In this document: piece after piece, positions 36,276 through 48,323 of the stretch
Position numbering within the stretch: position 1 is the first letter of the stretch
How the letters are laid out: every line of letters begins with the position of its first letter
NCBI RefSeq assembly: GCF_041956535.1
Contig: NW_027192204.1
Location: 499,140-563,139, forward strand
Length of the DNA: 64,000 nucleotides
DNA from: Calcarisporiella thermophila CBS 279.70
Taxonomy: Eukaryota; Calcarisporiellomycota
Direction of reading: 5' to 3'
Translations under genes and position numbers: made by a program
The notes under the pieces: model-generated
Told to the model about the DNA's origin: nothing
The model's database searches: none
The model's input: the letters and a program-made list of their open reading frames with translations, nothing else

Positions 36276-36962
36276 ATGTCACTGCACCTCCTCACACGCC
36301 GCCTCATTCCAGTCTCCACCATCGCCTCGAGAGGCTTCCGTCCGTACACAAGTAAAACATTCAGTATAAGGTGAGGATCCTCTTTTTCTCACGATCTGGC
36401 CCGCATTCCGATTGCTAACCCCCGCTCGGCGATCCCGGATCCCAGCGAGCTGTCAGACTCCACATATCATAGGCTATCCGAATCAACCCTCCAGCACCTC
36501 ACAGAATACTTTGAGAATCTCGGGGAGAAGACCGATTTCCCCGGCTACGACATCGAGTACGCGGTAAGAGTGCCCTGCTTTCATTCTCAATGATCGATGT
36601 CCCATTGACTCGGGCCCGAGCTTTGTTTACAAATCAGAGCGGCGTCCTTACCCTCAAAGTACCCGTGGGAACCTATGTCATTAACAAGCAGCCACCGAAC
36701 AAGCAGATCTGGTTATCTTCGCCCCTAAGGTATAGTGGGTGCATCCCCGCGATCCTCGGTTGGAAACCCAATGGCTAACTTGACCTCTGTCCGAAACTCT
36801 TCCCTAAACAGCGGCCCAAAACGGTACGACTTCGACCTCGCCCACGCCTGCTGGTTCTACCATCGCGACCACACTACGTTGGACGAGCTGCTAAACCGCG
36901 AGCTGAGTGACGCGCTCAAGCTGAAGGTGGATGTATTTGAAAATTTTGCTCCCGAATCGTAA
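36276..36962 (+). CDS. YFH1: Frataxin, mitochondrial iron-sulfur cluster assembly factor
   Basis: Mitochondrial matrix protein that activates the cysteine desulfurase complex for Fe-S cluster synthesis. Four exons (36276-36370, 36446-36563, 36638-36729, 36812-36962) keep phase and give 151 residues. The first ~30 residues ([20 protein letters not shown]) are basic and Ser/Arg-rich without acids, a clear matrix-targeting signal. The CyaY/frataxin fold follows: acidic helix and loop ([20 protein letters not shown]), beta-sheet signature [28 protein letters not shown], and a C-terminal helix ([13 protein letters not shown]). Length and order match fungal frataxins. Confidence 0.97.
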
Positions 36963-37298
36963 AATAGATCTCTTTTATATATATATATAGAATAATAAAA
37001 ACGAGTAAAGAAAAGAAAAAAAAAAGATTACACTTTAAAAGTACAATGAAGAGGAGAGAGAAAAGAAAAAAAACAAAAAGAAGGAAGGGATAAGTGGAAA
37101 ACGTTTTTGGCAAATACAAATAAAAAAAGACCGAGTCGAATAAAAAAGAGTATCTCAGGTTGTTTTTTAGTATATCAAATTCTTTCAAGTATACCGATGA
37201 CCACGAACAACCCCCCCCAGGAAAAAAAACCCCCGTGAAAACAAGTAGAATAGAGCCAGATAAAAGAAAAAAGGGAAAGAAGAGAGGAGTCCCTTTAA
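36963..37298. other. Convergent 3' intergenic region, A/T-rich
   Basis: This 336-bp stretch lies between frataxin and INO80 stops. It has a short TA run near 36975-36988 and many A runs. No gene was seen. Confidence 0.55.
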
Positions 37299-40200
37299 CT
37301 AGACAATCTCGATGTTATCCTCTCCATTTGCGGCTTTAGGGGACTCTTCCGTCCCCTCCAATTCCGAGGCGAGTGGCTGGACCGTGCTTAGAGGAGAGGG
37401 TGTCACGGGCGAAGCCCCGCCAAAGGGCTGTTGAGCAACAGAGGAGCCGAGGAGGCCCCGCGACGAAGAGGCGCCCCGCCCCCGGCCTCTCCCTCGGCCC
37501 CGAGGAGTGCTTGCTCCACCGCGAGGGGTAGAGGTTCCGCTTCTTCGCCCCCGCCTACCGCCTCCGCTTCCATTGGCACCCCCCGCAGAGGACGAGCTCG
37601 CCTCGGGCGTGCCCTCGTGGCTTGTCCGCCTGGAGCCCGCCGCCGATCCTCGGCCGCTTCGACCTCTACCACCACCTCCTCCTCCTCCGGCGCCACCGCC
37701 GCCTCGCCCCCCACGCTTGGGCTTGGTCTCCTCCTCCTGCCTTCGACGGGTCTGCTGTTCGGCAAGCTTCATCTCCAGCTCGTTGTCATCCAGCAGCAGC
37801 GACACAATCTCACGAGGCTTGAAGTCCACCTGCTGCTTGAACTCGCCGCCCGAGATCACCACCTTCTGGATTTCGTCCTTCTGCTTGGCACGCTGGCGGA
37901 TGCGCTCCTCGATGGTGCCCTTGGTGATGAGACGGTACACCGTCACCTGCTTGGTCTGGCCCAGGCGGTGCGCGCGGTCCATGGCCTGCTGGTCCACCGT
38001 CGGATTCCAGTCGCTGTCGTAGAAAATCACCGTGTCCGCCGCGGTGAGGTTGATTCCCAGGCCACCCGCGCGCGTGCTCAGCAGGAAGATGAAGATCTCG
38101 GGCCGGGTCTGCCAGTCGGTCACCATGTCGCGCCGGTCCGAGATCTTCGAGGACCCGTCCAGCCGCAGATACTTGTACTGCCGATAGATAAGGTACTCCT
38201 CCATGAGGTCGATCATCCGCGTCATCTGGAAGTAGATCAGCACCCGGTGGCCCTCGCTCTTGAGCTGCTCTAGGAGGCGGTCGAGCCGCGCGAGTTTGCC
38301 CGAGTCCATGATCAGCTTCTGCATCGGCGGCACCAGTATGTAGGTGAAGCCGTGCCACGGCCGCTCCAGCATGCCCCGGTCGTCCAATTCGTGAACGGCT
38401 GCGCCCACGAGGGCCTGCTCCCGGCCCGTCATCATCCGGTCGGTGTTCCCGAGCAGTAGGCCCCGCGTCAGGGGGTCGAACAGCTCGCGCTCCAAGTCCG
38501 CGTGGAAGCCGTGGTCGGAGCAGACGGCGCCAACGGGGGGAGAGAGCGCCGGCGGCATGAAACACCCATCCACGTTTCGGAGCAAGCTTTCGGCGCACAC
38601 CACCTCAGCCACCTCGGTCAGGGGCAGCAGCTTGCTTGCCGATGAGACGTAGGCCGGCGGGAGTGGGCTGCATGTCTCCGCGATGAGGAACAGGGCAAAG
38701 GTGTTGATCGGCGCTGCGGGGTCACTGGAGTGCATGCGTCGTCGAGCGCGCAATTTCCGGCGCAGTAAGTGGTTGAGCCAACGCAGCAGGACGCCTCCGA
38801 AGAATATCCGGCTCGCATCCATGGCATCCATATCACAAAATCGGACGAACGAGAAGGTGCCTCCCCGGGTCACCCCATCCTTGGCGGGCCCCTCGTCATC
38901 CAGCCCGAGCATCGAGCGATGGACGTTCTCCACGCTCCAGATGTTCATCAGGCGATCCAGATACTTGCCCCTCAGCCCCGCCGCGGACTGATGCCCTGGC
39001 ACCCGTAGGATCCCGCCCTCGCGGTATAGTTTTTTTGGGATATGATAGGTGATCAAGCTGCGTGTGGTGAAGGCCATCTGCAATAGATCGCCCTCGCGCG
39101 CAATGGACGGCGTCAGGGCAAACCTACCCATCACGAAAGGCGACTCGACATCGGCACGCTCGAACAGCTCCGGATGATTGCACACCTTTCGGAATTGCAT
39201 CACCAAGTTCATCAAGCTATCTAGACTCTCCGCCTCGTTCAGGGAGGTGGCCTTTTCGAGGAGCTCCGAAATCGATATCTTCTCCATAAGGCCTTTATAA
39301 AGCTGCCGTTGGCGAGCGGTAAGTTGGCACTCGATGTCGAGCTCGATCTTGAGGAGAGGGGAAAATTGGAGGGGGGGGGGGGGGATGAGTCCATTTTCTC
39401 TTTTTTATCGGTTCGGCTTTAAAAGTGGTGAACTCTTACCTTTTCTCCAAGCTCGTGCTGCACATTCCGTTTAATACGACGAAGCATGAACGGCTTGAGG
39501 ATCATATGGAGCCGTTTCAATTGATCTGTATGAATAAAAATTGGTTCAAGCGGGAAAAGAGGAGTGAGGGGATGAGCAAAAACAGCCAGTAGGGATTGTC
39601 TCCCACTTACGCTCATTCAGGCTGCTCTTATTTTCAGCATGGCTCTCGATATCCTTGGAAAACCACTCGCTAAATTCCTCGTGCGAATCAAACAAGGTAG
39701 GCATAATGAAATGCAGCAGGGCCCAGAGTTCTAATAGAACCATAAACAGGGTGAATACTAATACTCCACAAAAAAAAAACATCGTCCAACGAATCGACAC
39801 GGGCCCCATTACCTTGCATACTGTTTTGGATGGGTGTTCCCGTGAGCAACAGCCTGTTCCGACAATTGAATCCCAACAAAGTTTTCCATCGTACGCTCGA
39901 CGAGCTCTTGATCGCTTGTGCTTCGTCCAAGATCATATACTGCCACTTCACCCGCTGAAAGTACTTCTCATCCACCACCACGAGCTGATAGCTCGTGATC
40001 AGAACATGGAATGGAGCGTCGCGGCCATACATTTGATTCTTATGCCAGAACTTGCGCAGCGTCTTGCGGTCTTTGACGCTGCCCCAATAGGGAAGCGCAC
40101 GGAAGGCTGGCACAAACTTTGAGAACTCTTGCTGCCAGTTATGAAGGGTGGAAGCCGGCGCGATCACAAGGAAAGGCCCCCATATGTTCTGCGTTTCGGC

Positions 40201-43200
40201 CAGATACGAAAGGAGAGCAATGGACTGAACGGTTTTACCAAGACCCATTTCATCGGCCAGGATTCCGTTGATACCCTACAGGTAAGCGGGGGGGGGGGGG
40301 GGAGAGAGGGAGGGAGGATTGGATGGTAAATGGACGCTCCAATGATTAGCAAGAGAGAGAAAGAGAGAGGAATAAGCATTACCTGCTCGTAGAGATTGGC
40401 TAGCCAGTTCAGGCCCTTCAATTGGTAATTCTTCAGCTGGCACATAAGCATCTTGGGTTGGTGAATCTCGGTTGTACGCATAGTAGAGGGGTCCATGAAA
40501 TCCATGTTGTCGACTTGAAATTTAACCCATGAACACCGAGTTAGTCTTTGCCAGTAGGCACTCACGAAAAATGGACTTACAGGCTTCCTGTGTGACTCCG
40601 ATATCTTTTCCATTCGCGTCGCCGGCACGATTGGCCGCAGTCCGGCGCTCGCGGGCACCCTCATCGAAGATTCGGGTGCGCTCTGCCTGTGCCATCAGTG
40701 CATGATGAGCACTTTGACGCGCATGCTGACGGATCTTCTCATCGTCATCTGTGGTAGAGAGAGAGAATGTTGAGTTTACCACAATGGATTGGTTGTGGAG
40801 AGGCGGAGGAAAAAGTACGCACCAGCATCAAAATCGATATCTTCCAGCTGTGTAGGCTCCTCGGTCGACAGCATCAGATCATTGTCCAACTTGTCGTCCT
40901 TGGCGGACGCATCCATTGGGGTCGCGGCGGCAGAGGATGGTGTGGGGGATTCGATTTCATGTGAAGTAGCCTCAATGGCATCCGCTAGAAGGGGGGTAGG
41001 AAAGAAAAAGAAAAGGATGAGTCCAGAGATTCGTTGAATAGGGGGTTGAGAAATATAGTTGGGGCCTACTTTTGATTTTCCTCCCGATGAAGTGACTATA
41101 AATTTCCGTCTGAGTGATGAGGAAGTTGAGCTTCCTCTGTTGTCGTCTGGCCTCTCTTCTCTCCTCCTCGATCCTCAGTCGCTCCAGCGCTTCTCTTTCG
41201 GCACGCTTGCGGAGCTCGCGCTCCTCCTTCTCGTTCTTCTTCCAGAAGGAAAGCATCTCCTTCATGGCCCGTTTGCATCTGGCCTGCAGATCCTTCACGG
41301 AACGTGCAGAGCGGAGCACGGCCCGACGGGCCTCGCGGGCGCATTGCTGGGCAACCTTGCGATTGTTGGCCTGCCGAACAATGGTGGATTGGTTTACGAG
41401 GCGGTATGCCTTGGGTATCTCCTTGCGCGCAAGGGTAAGCCACACTTTACGCCGGCGGGCCTCGTACACATCGATGGCGGAGAGGGAGACGGGAGAGGGG
41501 GATGGGGCGGCCTCGGTGGTCGACAGGTCCTCCGTTTCGGCTCCGAGTGCATCGTCGTCTGTGGCCGCAGCAGAGGATGCACGATAGTGACGCTGGCCAT
41601 GCAGATGCCGGCGGTGGAAGAGGTGGTGCCGCTTGCGATGCCGCTTTCCATCCTCCTCTTCCCTCGCCTCCTCGTCCTCCTCGTCCTCCCCACCCTCTCC
41701 GAATGTATCGCTCTCGCCCTCCTCTAGCGCCACCTCCTCGCCCTGCAGCGATCTTCGCCGCCGCTTTACCACTTTGCGGCCCCGATACGCGCCTGAACCC
41801 ATTTTGCGCAACCACCATCCGTCCTCCGGCAGAGAGCCGTTGGCTTTGGCGACTCGCTGATCCTCACCGAGCTCCTCCTCGGAATCACTCAGCATCCGTC
41901 GATCCCGGCCCAGTCGGCCGTTCTCAGTGAGCCGTGACAAATACTTTTGTTGCCGTCGTAAGCTCTTCTCCTTACTCCGGCGCTCGTATGCCTCAATCAC
42001 ACGCCGCCTCCGCTTGTATAGACTCATCATGTAACGAAAGAGGGCCTCTTTGTCGTATGCATCTAACATGTCCTCGTCGCCCGAATCCTCGTCACTAATG
42101 GAGGGAACGGTCGCCTCAAGACGCGAAGCCGCCTCGGATCCCACCTTGTCACCCCCGCTCAAAGAGGTGGTGGTGGCGACGGCGGCAGTGGTGGATGGAG
42201 CAAGGGCCTCACGCTGGTTGGACGTGGCACCGTCCCCGTCAAAGGAAGAGTCCGACTCTTCGCCAGGGGGCTCCGTTTTCACGGAGGAGGCCTCCTCTTT
42301 CCTCCGAGCCGCTGCTGAGACGCGAGATTGTGCGGCGGCAGCCCGTAGCGCTGAAGCACGTGTCATTCCCCGTGCACGAGATCCTCGTCGGCCTCGACCG
42401 CGGCCACGGCCCCGCGTGACACCTGGCATTTCCACCGCATGGAAGAGCAGAGTTTTTCCTCCGGATGCCGCGGAGGGGTGAGGGTCTGCCACTGCCGCCG
42501 ATGCAGCCGGCGTCGAAGATGCCGCCATCGCGGAGTGAGGGGTGGAGTCGGGGGCATGGGGAGGGGGGGGCGAACCGCCCACCGGCACTGGTCCCTCTCC
42601 TTCCTCTCCGTCGGCCCCCTCCGCGAACCGCGGCCTCCAGCCAGAGGACCAGCGCTCCACAAACCGGGGCGCGGGATGATGGTGCGGCGACCCCTGCCCA
42701 CTTCCACGCCGCCGCCGGCGTCGCCCCCGCTTTGGCGTCGTTTGCTCTAAGGCGGCGGCGTGTCCTCCGCTCTCTTCGGATAAGTCTGGGGCCGGAGCTT
42801 CTTCCTGCTTGACTGGCCCCGTCTTTTGCGACTGGGCGGCTTTTTGCCCCTCATCGTCCGAGGCATTGTTCAACAGATTGCGAATCTGAAATTCACCCCG
42901 ATGCTGGCCCTCCGACTCGGGTCTATCGAGGTGTCTGGCGCGCTCCCTCTCACCGCCGACGCTGCTTTTGCCACCGTTCGCCAAGTGCGGAGCTGGATCG
43001 TCCAGGATCCGTTCAGCGTGTTCACTATAGACGATCTGGACCGGCTTTTGCGGAGGATGGTGCAGCTGCGAGCGGTGCTGGTGTGGAGTGTGTGGGGTGA
43101 GCGGGGGCTGGGGCTGGGGCTGATGCGGGTGTTGGTGAGGATGAGAAGGCTTAGGTGCATGCGGGTGATGAGCGTGGGGGTGATGGTGAGCCACCGCGGC

Positions 43201-44073
43201 AGGCGGATAGGACTCCTGCTGTTCGCTCAACAGAGTCGAGATGGACATGGAGGATCCGGCTTCGGGGGGATGCTGCGGGGAATGCGATGGAGGAGGGGGA
43301 GGGTGGTGTGCGTATGTAGGCGGATAGGCGCGGTGATGATAGTCCATTCCGGGGGAGAGCGCCGGAGGCGGAGGACGGTGATAATCAGAAGCGCCCACCG
43401 GAGATGGAAGAGGGGCGGCAGGTCGGTGAGGAGAATCCTTGGCCCAGGCAGCCCCGGTGGAATCGAGAGGCGGGGGGCGGCTATCGCCCACGGCTCCAGC
43501 GGGAGGATGGGTACCAACATGATAAGAGAACGGCGCCGGGCGTGATCTCGTCGGCTCGAAAGACGAGGGGGAGGAGGGAGGGAAGCGTTGATCTTGCATT
43601 CGTGCTTCCACATTCACCTGCATGCAAAAAGACACCTGTTAGATGCACTCTGGACAGACGCCATGATCCTAGACCAAACCATGTACCTGAGCAGGAGATG
43701 CTAGATAATCCAGGCCAGGCCCCTTTCTCTCCCACCCCGCGCCATACCCCGATGCGGGGGGATGCGAAGGTCTCACGGGCGAGCTCCCCCAAGGCGACAG
43801 ATCATGGTGCTGGTAGTGGGGGGGCGGCTGGGAGGGAGCCTGAATGGGAGGCAGCTGCTGATGCGGATGCGGATGCGGATGCGGATGCTGGAAGGGGGAG
43901 GGGGGAGGGGGCGGGTATTGTGGGTAGTGGGAGCCGAACTGAGCATAGGGAGGCCTCTGTTGGGGGGGCTGCGATGCAGGCTGGGATTGCTGGGGGGTGC
44001 GATCGATGTCGGCGGCGGAGGACTGCCACGGAGGCGATCGGTGGTAGAAGGGAGGGGAGCCTCCGTAGCTCAT
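37299..44073 (-). CDS. INO80: INO80 chromatin-remodelling ATPase
   Basis: Catalytic subunit of the INO80 complex, which slides nucleosomes and exchanges H2A.Z in the nucleus. Nine exons (44073-43687, 43617-41070, 40984-40823, 40748-40581, 40513-40383, 40275-39813, 39730-39611, 39525-39440, 39347-37299) keep phase to 2037 residues. A long disordered Pro/His/Gln-rich N-terminus, with a run of HP repeats from a GGATGC hexamer array near 43860-43889, precedes the DBINO domain (~852-975; [20 protein letters not shown]). The SNF2 ATPase has Walker [12 protein letters not shown], the INO80-typical DEAQ box ([12 protein letters not shown]), [10 protein letters not shown] and motif [18 protein letters not shown]. 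The long INO80-type insertion lies between the two RecA lobes (roughly 39060-38360). The C-terminal tail is RG/Gly-rich. Confidence 0.97.
39371..39384 (-). repeat. C14 tract upstream of an INO80 3' splice site
   Basis: A run of 14 G on the plus strand, therefore C14 in INO80 pre-mRNA, lies 24 nt upstream of the acceptor of exon 9 (exon starts at 39347). It probably serves as the polypyrimidine tract. Confidence 0.8.
40288..40302 (-). repeat. C15 tract upstream of an INO80 3' splice site
   Basis: A run of 15 G on the plus strand (C15 in the transcript) lies about 13 nt upstream of the acceptor of exon 6 (exon starts at 40275). It is a second homopolymer polypyrimidine tract in the same gene. 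Confidence 0.8.
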
Positions 44074-44930
44074 AATGGCGGCTAATTCCTTCGCAGATCG
44101 ATGATTGCAGTGGGAGAAATCGGATAATGGGAGGAATCGCACTCTGCTCTAAAATGCCCTCATTCACGGCACTTGTTGGAGGATAGGCGAGATGAGAGCA
44201 GGCAGGCTGCTAAAAAAGGTAGGCTCGTAGAAGGCTCGTTTGGCGACTGGCGTCGATAGGGAAACGCGAAAAAAGAAAGGGGATGGGGGATTGGGCGGAA
44301 GAAAAGCTGGGAAGGCAGCAAGAAGGGGAAAAAAAAATAGAAGAGGTTTAGGAAAGGCAAGGCCTTCTAATAAGGTGACGTATCTCGCAAAGTAAGGAAA
44401 AAAACAGCGCTTGCTTTTTTGACCTTCGATGAGTTTTCGATTTTTTTTTTGGACATTTTTTGTTGCAATTTCAAACTTTAAACAGCGCTTGCCGCGTGTG
44501 TGTTTCTTGTACCGTGTTGAGGGCAGGCGCCCTCGCCCCTAACCTCCCGACCCAATTTTGATTTGTTTATATTATCGGCCAGGCGGGAATCCTGGGTACG
44601 CCTGCATGAAACGTCAGTGGCCCTGTGTTTATTAGAGGAAAAAAGAATTTACATACAAAGAAATAGGGAAAGAATCCACGGAAAAAAAAAAAAATAAGCA
44701 TCATAACAATAACGGCAACAATAACAATAAGAAAAAACAATAGGATGGGAAAAAGAATTTATATGTAAATCCTCCAGAAGACCGTCCTATACCCGAGCCA
44801 CATGCTGGTGGCCGAGCAAGAAGAGCGGAGGAGTAGGAGGAGGAGGAGGAGGAGATCATAAAGAGCATGGCACGGGAGGGGATGATACACAGCCATGGAA
44901 TAAGGGATAAATAAAGGGGGGAGGAAGCCC
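44074..44930. promoter_or_regulatory. INO80 promoter and glycosyltransferase 3' flank
   Basis: This 857-bp stretch lies between two minus-strand genes. It contains A and T runs and no supported gene. The region just above 44073 should be the INO80 promoter. Confidence 0.45.
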
Positions 44931-46070
44931 TCACGCACGATCTAACACCCGATCATGCAGCTGAACCAGGAATCGGAACAGCCGCCCGGGGGCCTTGTCC
45001 CACTGGTTGTGCCAGTGGAAGGCAAACGTCTGCTGGAGGCGGGCCTCGTCGAAGGCGTCCTCCGAGAAGGCGCTCGGCATGGAGTTCTGTGGCCGGCACA
45101 CGCTCGGATCGGTGAAGCACCAAGGGATGATCTTGAAGGGGCGGACGCCGTGGCGCAACAGCCGGTGGTAGATGCGGTAGTAGAGGTAGGTGCCCAGGTC
45201 GACCGAGTTCTCGCGCGGCTTGGGCCCGTGGGCAATCTCGGAGAGCATCTCGCAGAGATACGGCGACGAGCGGCGGAAGCGCATGAACGCCCCGTTGAAC
45301 GGATACGGCTCCGGAAGGAAGCAGTCCCACATCCCAACCCACTCGTGCTCCAGCAGCGGCCCCATGTCCCGCACAAAGAGCGAGTCCATGTCGAACCACA
45401 CCCCGCCATAGCGGTAGAGCACCAGGAGGCGCACCAGATCGCCGTCGAGGTAGGCAAAGTGGTCCTGGACCTCGAGGTTGGGCGAGCCCTCGAGCGGGGT
45501 CCCCACGGCCTCCCGCTTGGCGTCGAAGAGCTTGAGCTGGAAGCGCTCGCCGAAGCGCTCCCTCAACGGGGCTAGCACCGGGTCATCGGAGAGATCGCCA
45601 TTGGACCACAGGTAGAGGGTGGAGCGGGTATGATTTTGGGTTGCGAAATAGGACCTAAGCGTGGCCACCTGCTTCTCCCCAATCGACCGCAGATCGGAGC
45701 GCCAGTACGCATGGTAGATCACATCCTCGCGGGGAATGTCCGGATGATTCTGCAATGTGGCCGCAAAATCGTAGCAGTTCCAGTCCCGGTCCAGCTGGAT
45801 GCCCGGCGTGATGTCGTAGTGGGTGGGCGGATAGGGGGCCGTGTGCTTGCAGTAGAGCTCCCCATCGCCATCGGTCTCCGCATGATTGCGGTAGTAGACG
45901 CTGAGGCTGATGTTCACTCCAAAGAGCGAGAAGAAGATGATCACGGAAACCACAAACACCACGATGAAGTATTTTAGAAAGCTAAAACATCCTTGCCGTC
46001 GCCCAGCCCCATTCAACCGCATATACGGGACGACTTTTCGATTGAACCATAACATCATCTCCGAGGACAA
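44931..46070 (-). CDS. Type II membrane glycosyltransferase with DXD motif (GT32/A4GALT-like)
   Basis: Single-exon gene of 379 residues. A short cytosolic tail precedes one membrane helix (YFIVVFVVSVIIFFSLFGV, about residues 34-53), giving a Golgi-type type II topology with a lumenal catalytic domain. The catalytic region has LVRLLVLYRYGGVWFDMDSL, where FDMDS is the metal-binding DXD motif and YGGVW the sugar-binding block of the Gly_transf_sug/GT32 fold, then EHEWVGMWDCFLPEPYPFNG and a His-rich end (FHWHNQWDK). This suits an alpha-glycosyltransferase using a nucleotide sugar. Donor and acceptor cannot be read from sequence. It is GC-rich, so its antisense and other frames are also open, but only this frame has family motifs. 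Confidence 0.85.
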   Translation of the reverse strand: MSSEMMLWFNRKVVPYMRLNGAGRRQGCFSFLKYFIVVFVVSVIIFFSLFGVNISLSVYYRNHAETDGDGELYCKHTAPYPPTHYDITPGIQLDRDWNCYDFAATLQNHPDIPREDVIYHAYWRSDLRSIGEKQVATLRSYFATQNHTRSTLYLWSNGDLSDDPVLAPLRERFGERFQLKLFDAKREAVGTPLEGSPNLEVQDHFAYLDGDLVRLLVLYRYGGVWFDMDSLFVRDMGPLLEHEWVGMWDCFLPEPYPFNGAFMRFRRSSPYLCEMLSEIAHGPKPRENSVDLGTYLYYRIYHRLLRHGVRPFKIIPWCFTDPSVCRPQNSMPSAFSEDAFDEARLQQTFAFHWHNQWDKAPGRLFRFLVQLHDRVLDRA

Positions 46071-47565
46071 GTGCTGAATTTAAAACTGGGATGGCCCCTG
46101 GTAAGTCTTGAAAGCGAAGATACGGATGTGAACTCTGCAAAACGGGTGTCAATACGCCAAAGAGCAACTATTCCATCCAAACTAGAAGCATTCACGACAA
46201 TAAAGGCCGAGGCACAGGGGGGGGAGGCGAGACGGAGGCGGTGGCACACTCGAAGTCCAATCCAAAGGCAGTGACGGGAGGAAGGAAAGAGCTTTCCAAA
46301 GGATTTCCAGCAAGACTTAGGCTCGCACCTAAAATTAATTCAATTAATGCAGATTGTGGCTTATGCCAAGCTGATTGGCGTAGAGTTAGGTTCACCATAG
46401 GAGAATAGCGCGGAAGGGAGGGGCGGAGCGAGGGCGAGGAAGGGAGGGAAGGGAAGCGGCCCTCTACATCCGACTCCATGATGGAGGCTGGCGGGGCCCG
46501 TTGGTAGGCAGGGGAGGCAGTGTGGCGTCGGCTTGGCCGTCGGCCAAACTGGCGCCTGCAAGTTCGATGCGTTTGGATTTCTCGCAGCCAAGACTCTGAG
46601 CCGTATCGGTCTATCGGAGCCCAAAATGGGCTTTATTTATGTAGAACCAAACTCAATGAAGAAGCAAAAGAATTCATCATGCATTCCCTCCCCCTCCTAC
46701 AGAAGATTCGTTCTTTCTATGAAACACTCGCGAGAAGATGAATAGAAAAAAGAACACGAATACGATCCTCATGCGTTCTTTTGGGAGCTAGCTTTCCGGT
46801 CAGTCCCAGAGGCCGGTTCCGGAAAAAGCCCGGATAGAGGCTGCATCGAAGAGGATGTCAGAAAAGGGACAGACGGGTGGATGGTGGATTCGCGGCTATG
46901 CATCCAGCCATAGCTCCGATTTCCTCTACCATGCTCCCCTTCTTCCAAGAGAGCTGCTCATACCAGAGTGCAAGCTGAGAATAGGGCCATGGAATATGGA
47001 AGAATCGAAGGTTTGCAAAGAGTGGAAACGTTCATTTGACACTCCTAAGGTTCTATCAGATGTCCCTTGGAAAAAAAAAAAATAGGATTTACGGCGTACT
47101 TAAGGTGAAGTGTGGTTTACTGCCTATAGGAATAAACGAGGGAAGGCGTCTATCCTCAGCTTGCAGATCGGATTCAGTTTACGTAGGGCGGGGGATGGAT
47201 AGGTAGTATTCTTCTTCTTCTTCTCTCTTCCCTCATCTTCTTCTTGTCTCTTCCTCTTGCTTGGAGAGGATCCTCCCTTGAAGGCTTAACATCGTCGCGC
47301 CCTCGATTCCCATGGGACCATTCGTCGGACGAGTGCGCAAAATCAATCACCCATCCAATAGCGAGGGGAGGGCCATGGTTCCATGGCTGGCTAGCAACTA
47401 GGAAGATAAAAATGGCTTTAATGGAAAATTTACAGAAGAGGAATAGAGGAACGAAAAGTAGAAAAAGAGAAGAACTGTACAGTCGAATTAAAAAAAAGCA
47501 CAAACACATAAACAAAAGGAAAATAATAAAGGAGGCACCCTGTAAGAAAAAAGAACCAAAAAAAA

Positions 47566-47566
<1 letters not shown>

Positions 47567-47596
<30 letters not shown>
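47567..47596. repeat. (TA)15 microsatellite
   Basis: Fifteen uninterrupted TA units sit immediately next to the left flank of the assembly gap and probably caused it. Confidence 0.95.
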
Positions 47597-47600
<4 letters not shown>

Positions 47601-47615
47601 GAGTGTGTAGAGATG

Positions 47616-48229
47616 NNNNNNNNNNNNNNNNNNNNNNNNNNNNNNNNNNNNNNNNNNNNNNNNNNNNNNNNNNNNNNNNNNNNNNNNNNNNNNNNNNNNN
47701 NNNNNNNNNNNNNNNNNNNNNNNNNNNNNNNNNNNNNNNNNNNNNNNNNNNNNNNNNNNNNNNNNNNNNNNNNNNNNNNNNNNNNNNNNNNNNNNNNNNN
47801 NNNNNNNNNNNNNNNNNNNNNNNNNNNNNNNNNNNNNNNNNNNNNNNNNNNNNNNNNNNNNNNNNNNNNNNNNNNNNNNNNNNNNNNNNNNNNNNNNNNN
47901 NNNNNNNNNNNNNNNNNNNNNNNNNNNNNNNNNNNNNNNNNNNNNNNNNNNNNNNNNNNNNNNNNNNNNNNNNNNNNNNNNNNNNNNNNNNNNNNNNNNN
48001 NNNNNNNNNNNNNNNNNNNNNNNNNNNNNNNNNNNNNNNNNNNNNNNNNNNNNNNNNNNNNNNNNNNNNNNNNNNNNNNNNNNNNNNNNNNNNNNNNNNN
48101 NNNNNNNNNNNNNNNNNNNNNNNNNNNNNNNNNNNNNNNNNNNNNNNNNNNNNNNNNNNNNNNNNNNNNNNNNNNNNNNNNNNNNNNNNNNNNNNNNNNN
48201 NNNNNNNNNNNNNNNNNNNNNNNNNNNNN
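47616..48229. other. Assembly gap (614 N) with duplicated flanks
   Basis: The 19-mer GTGAGAGTGTGTAGAGATG ends exactly at the left gap edge (47597-47615) and recurs at 48235-48253 just right of the gap. This indicates either overlapping contig ends or a local tandem duplication. Confidence 0.9.
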
Positions 48230-48323
48230 TATACGTGAGAGTGTGTAGAGATGCAGGGAGAGAAAGAGGAAGAGAGGAGCAAAGAGAGGGGGGGAAGGGG
48301 GGAGTGGGGGGAGAAGGAGGAGG

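Larger units (their letters stand above)
46071..48323. other. Gene-poor stretch with microsatellite and assembly gap
   Basis: About 2.25 kb between two minus-strand genes. Short open frames at 46520-47085 show no family features. It contains a TA repeat, a 614-N gap and a purine-rich segment before the PKA stop. Confidence 0.55.

Noticed and set aside
43860-43889. GGATGC hexamer array as a regulatory or CRISPR-like repeat
   Set aside because: It lies inside the INO80 first exon and simply encodes a His-Pro run in the disordered N-terminus.
44942-45575. Alternative open frames (both strands) over the glycosyltransferase
   Set aside because: Same GC effect. Only the 44931-46070 frame has a membrane anchor, the DXD motif and family blocks.
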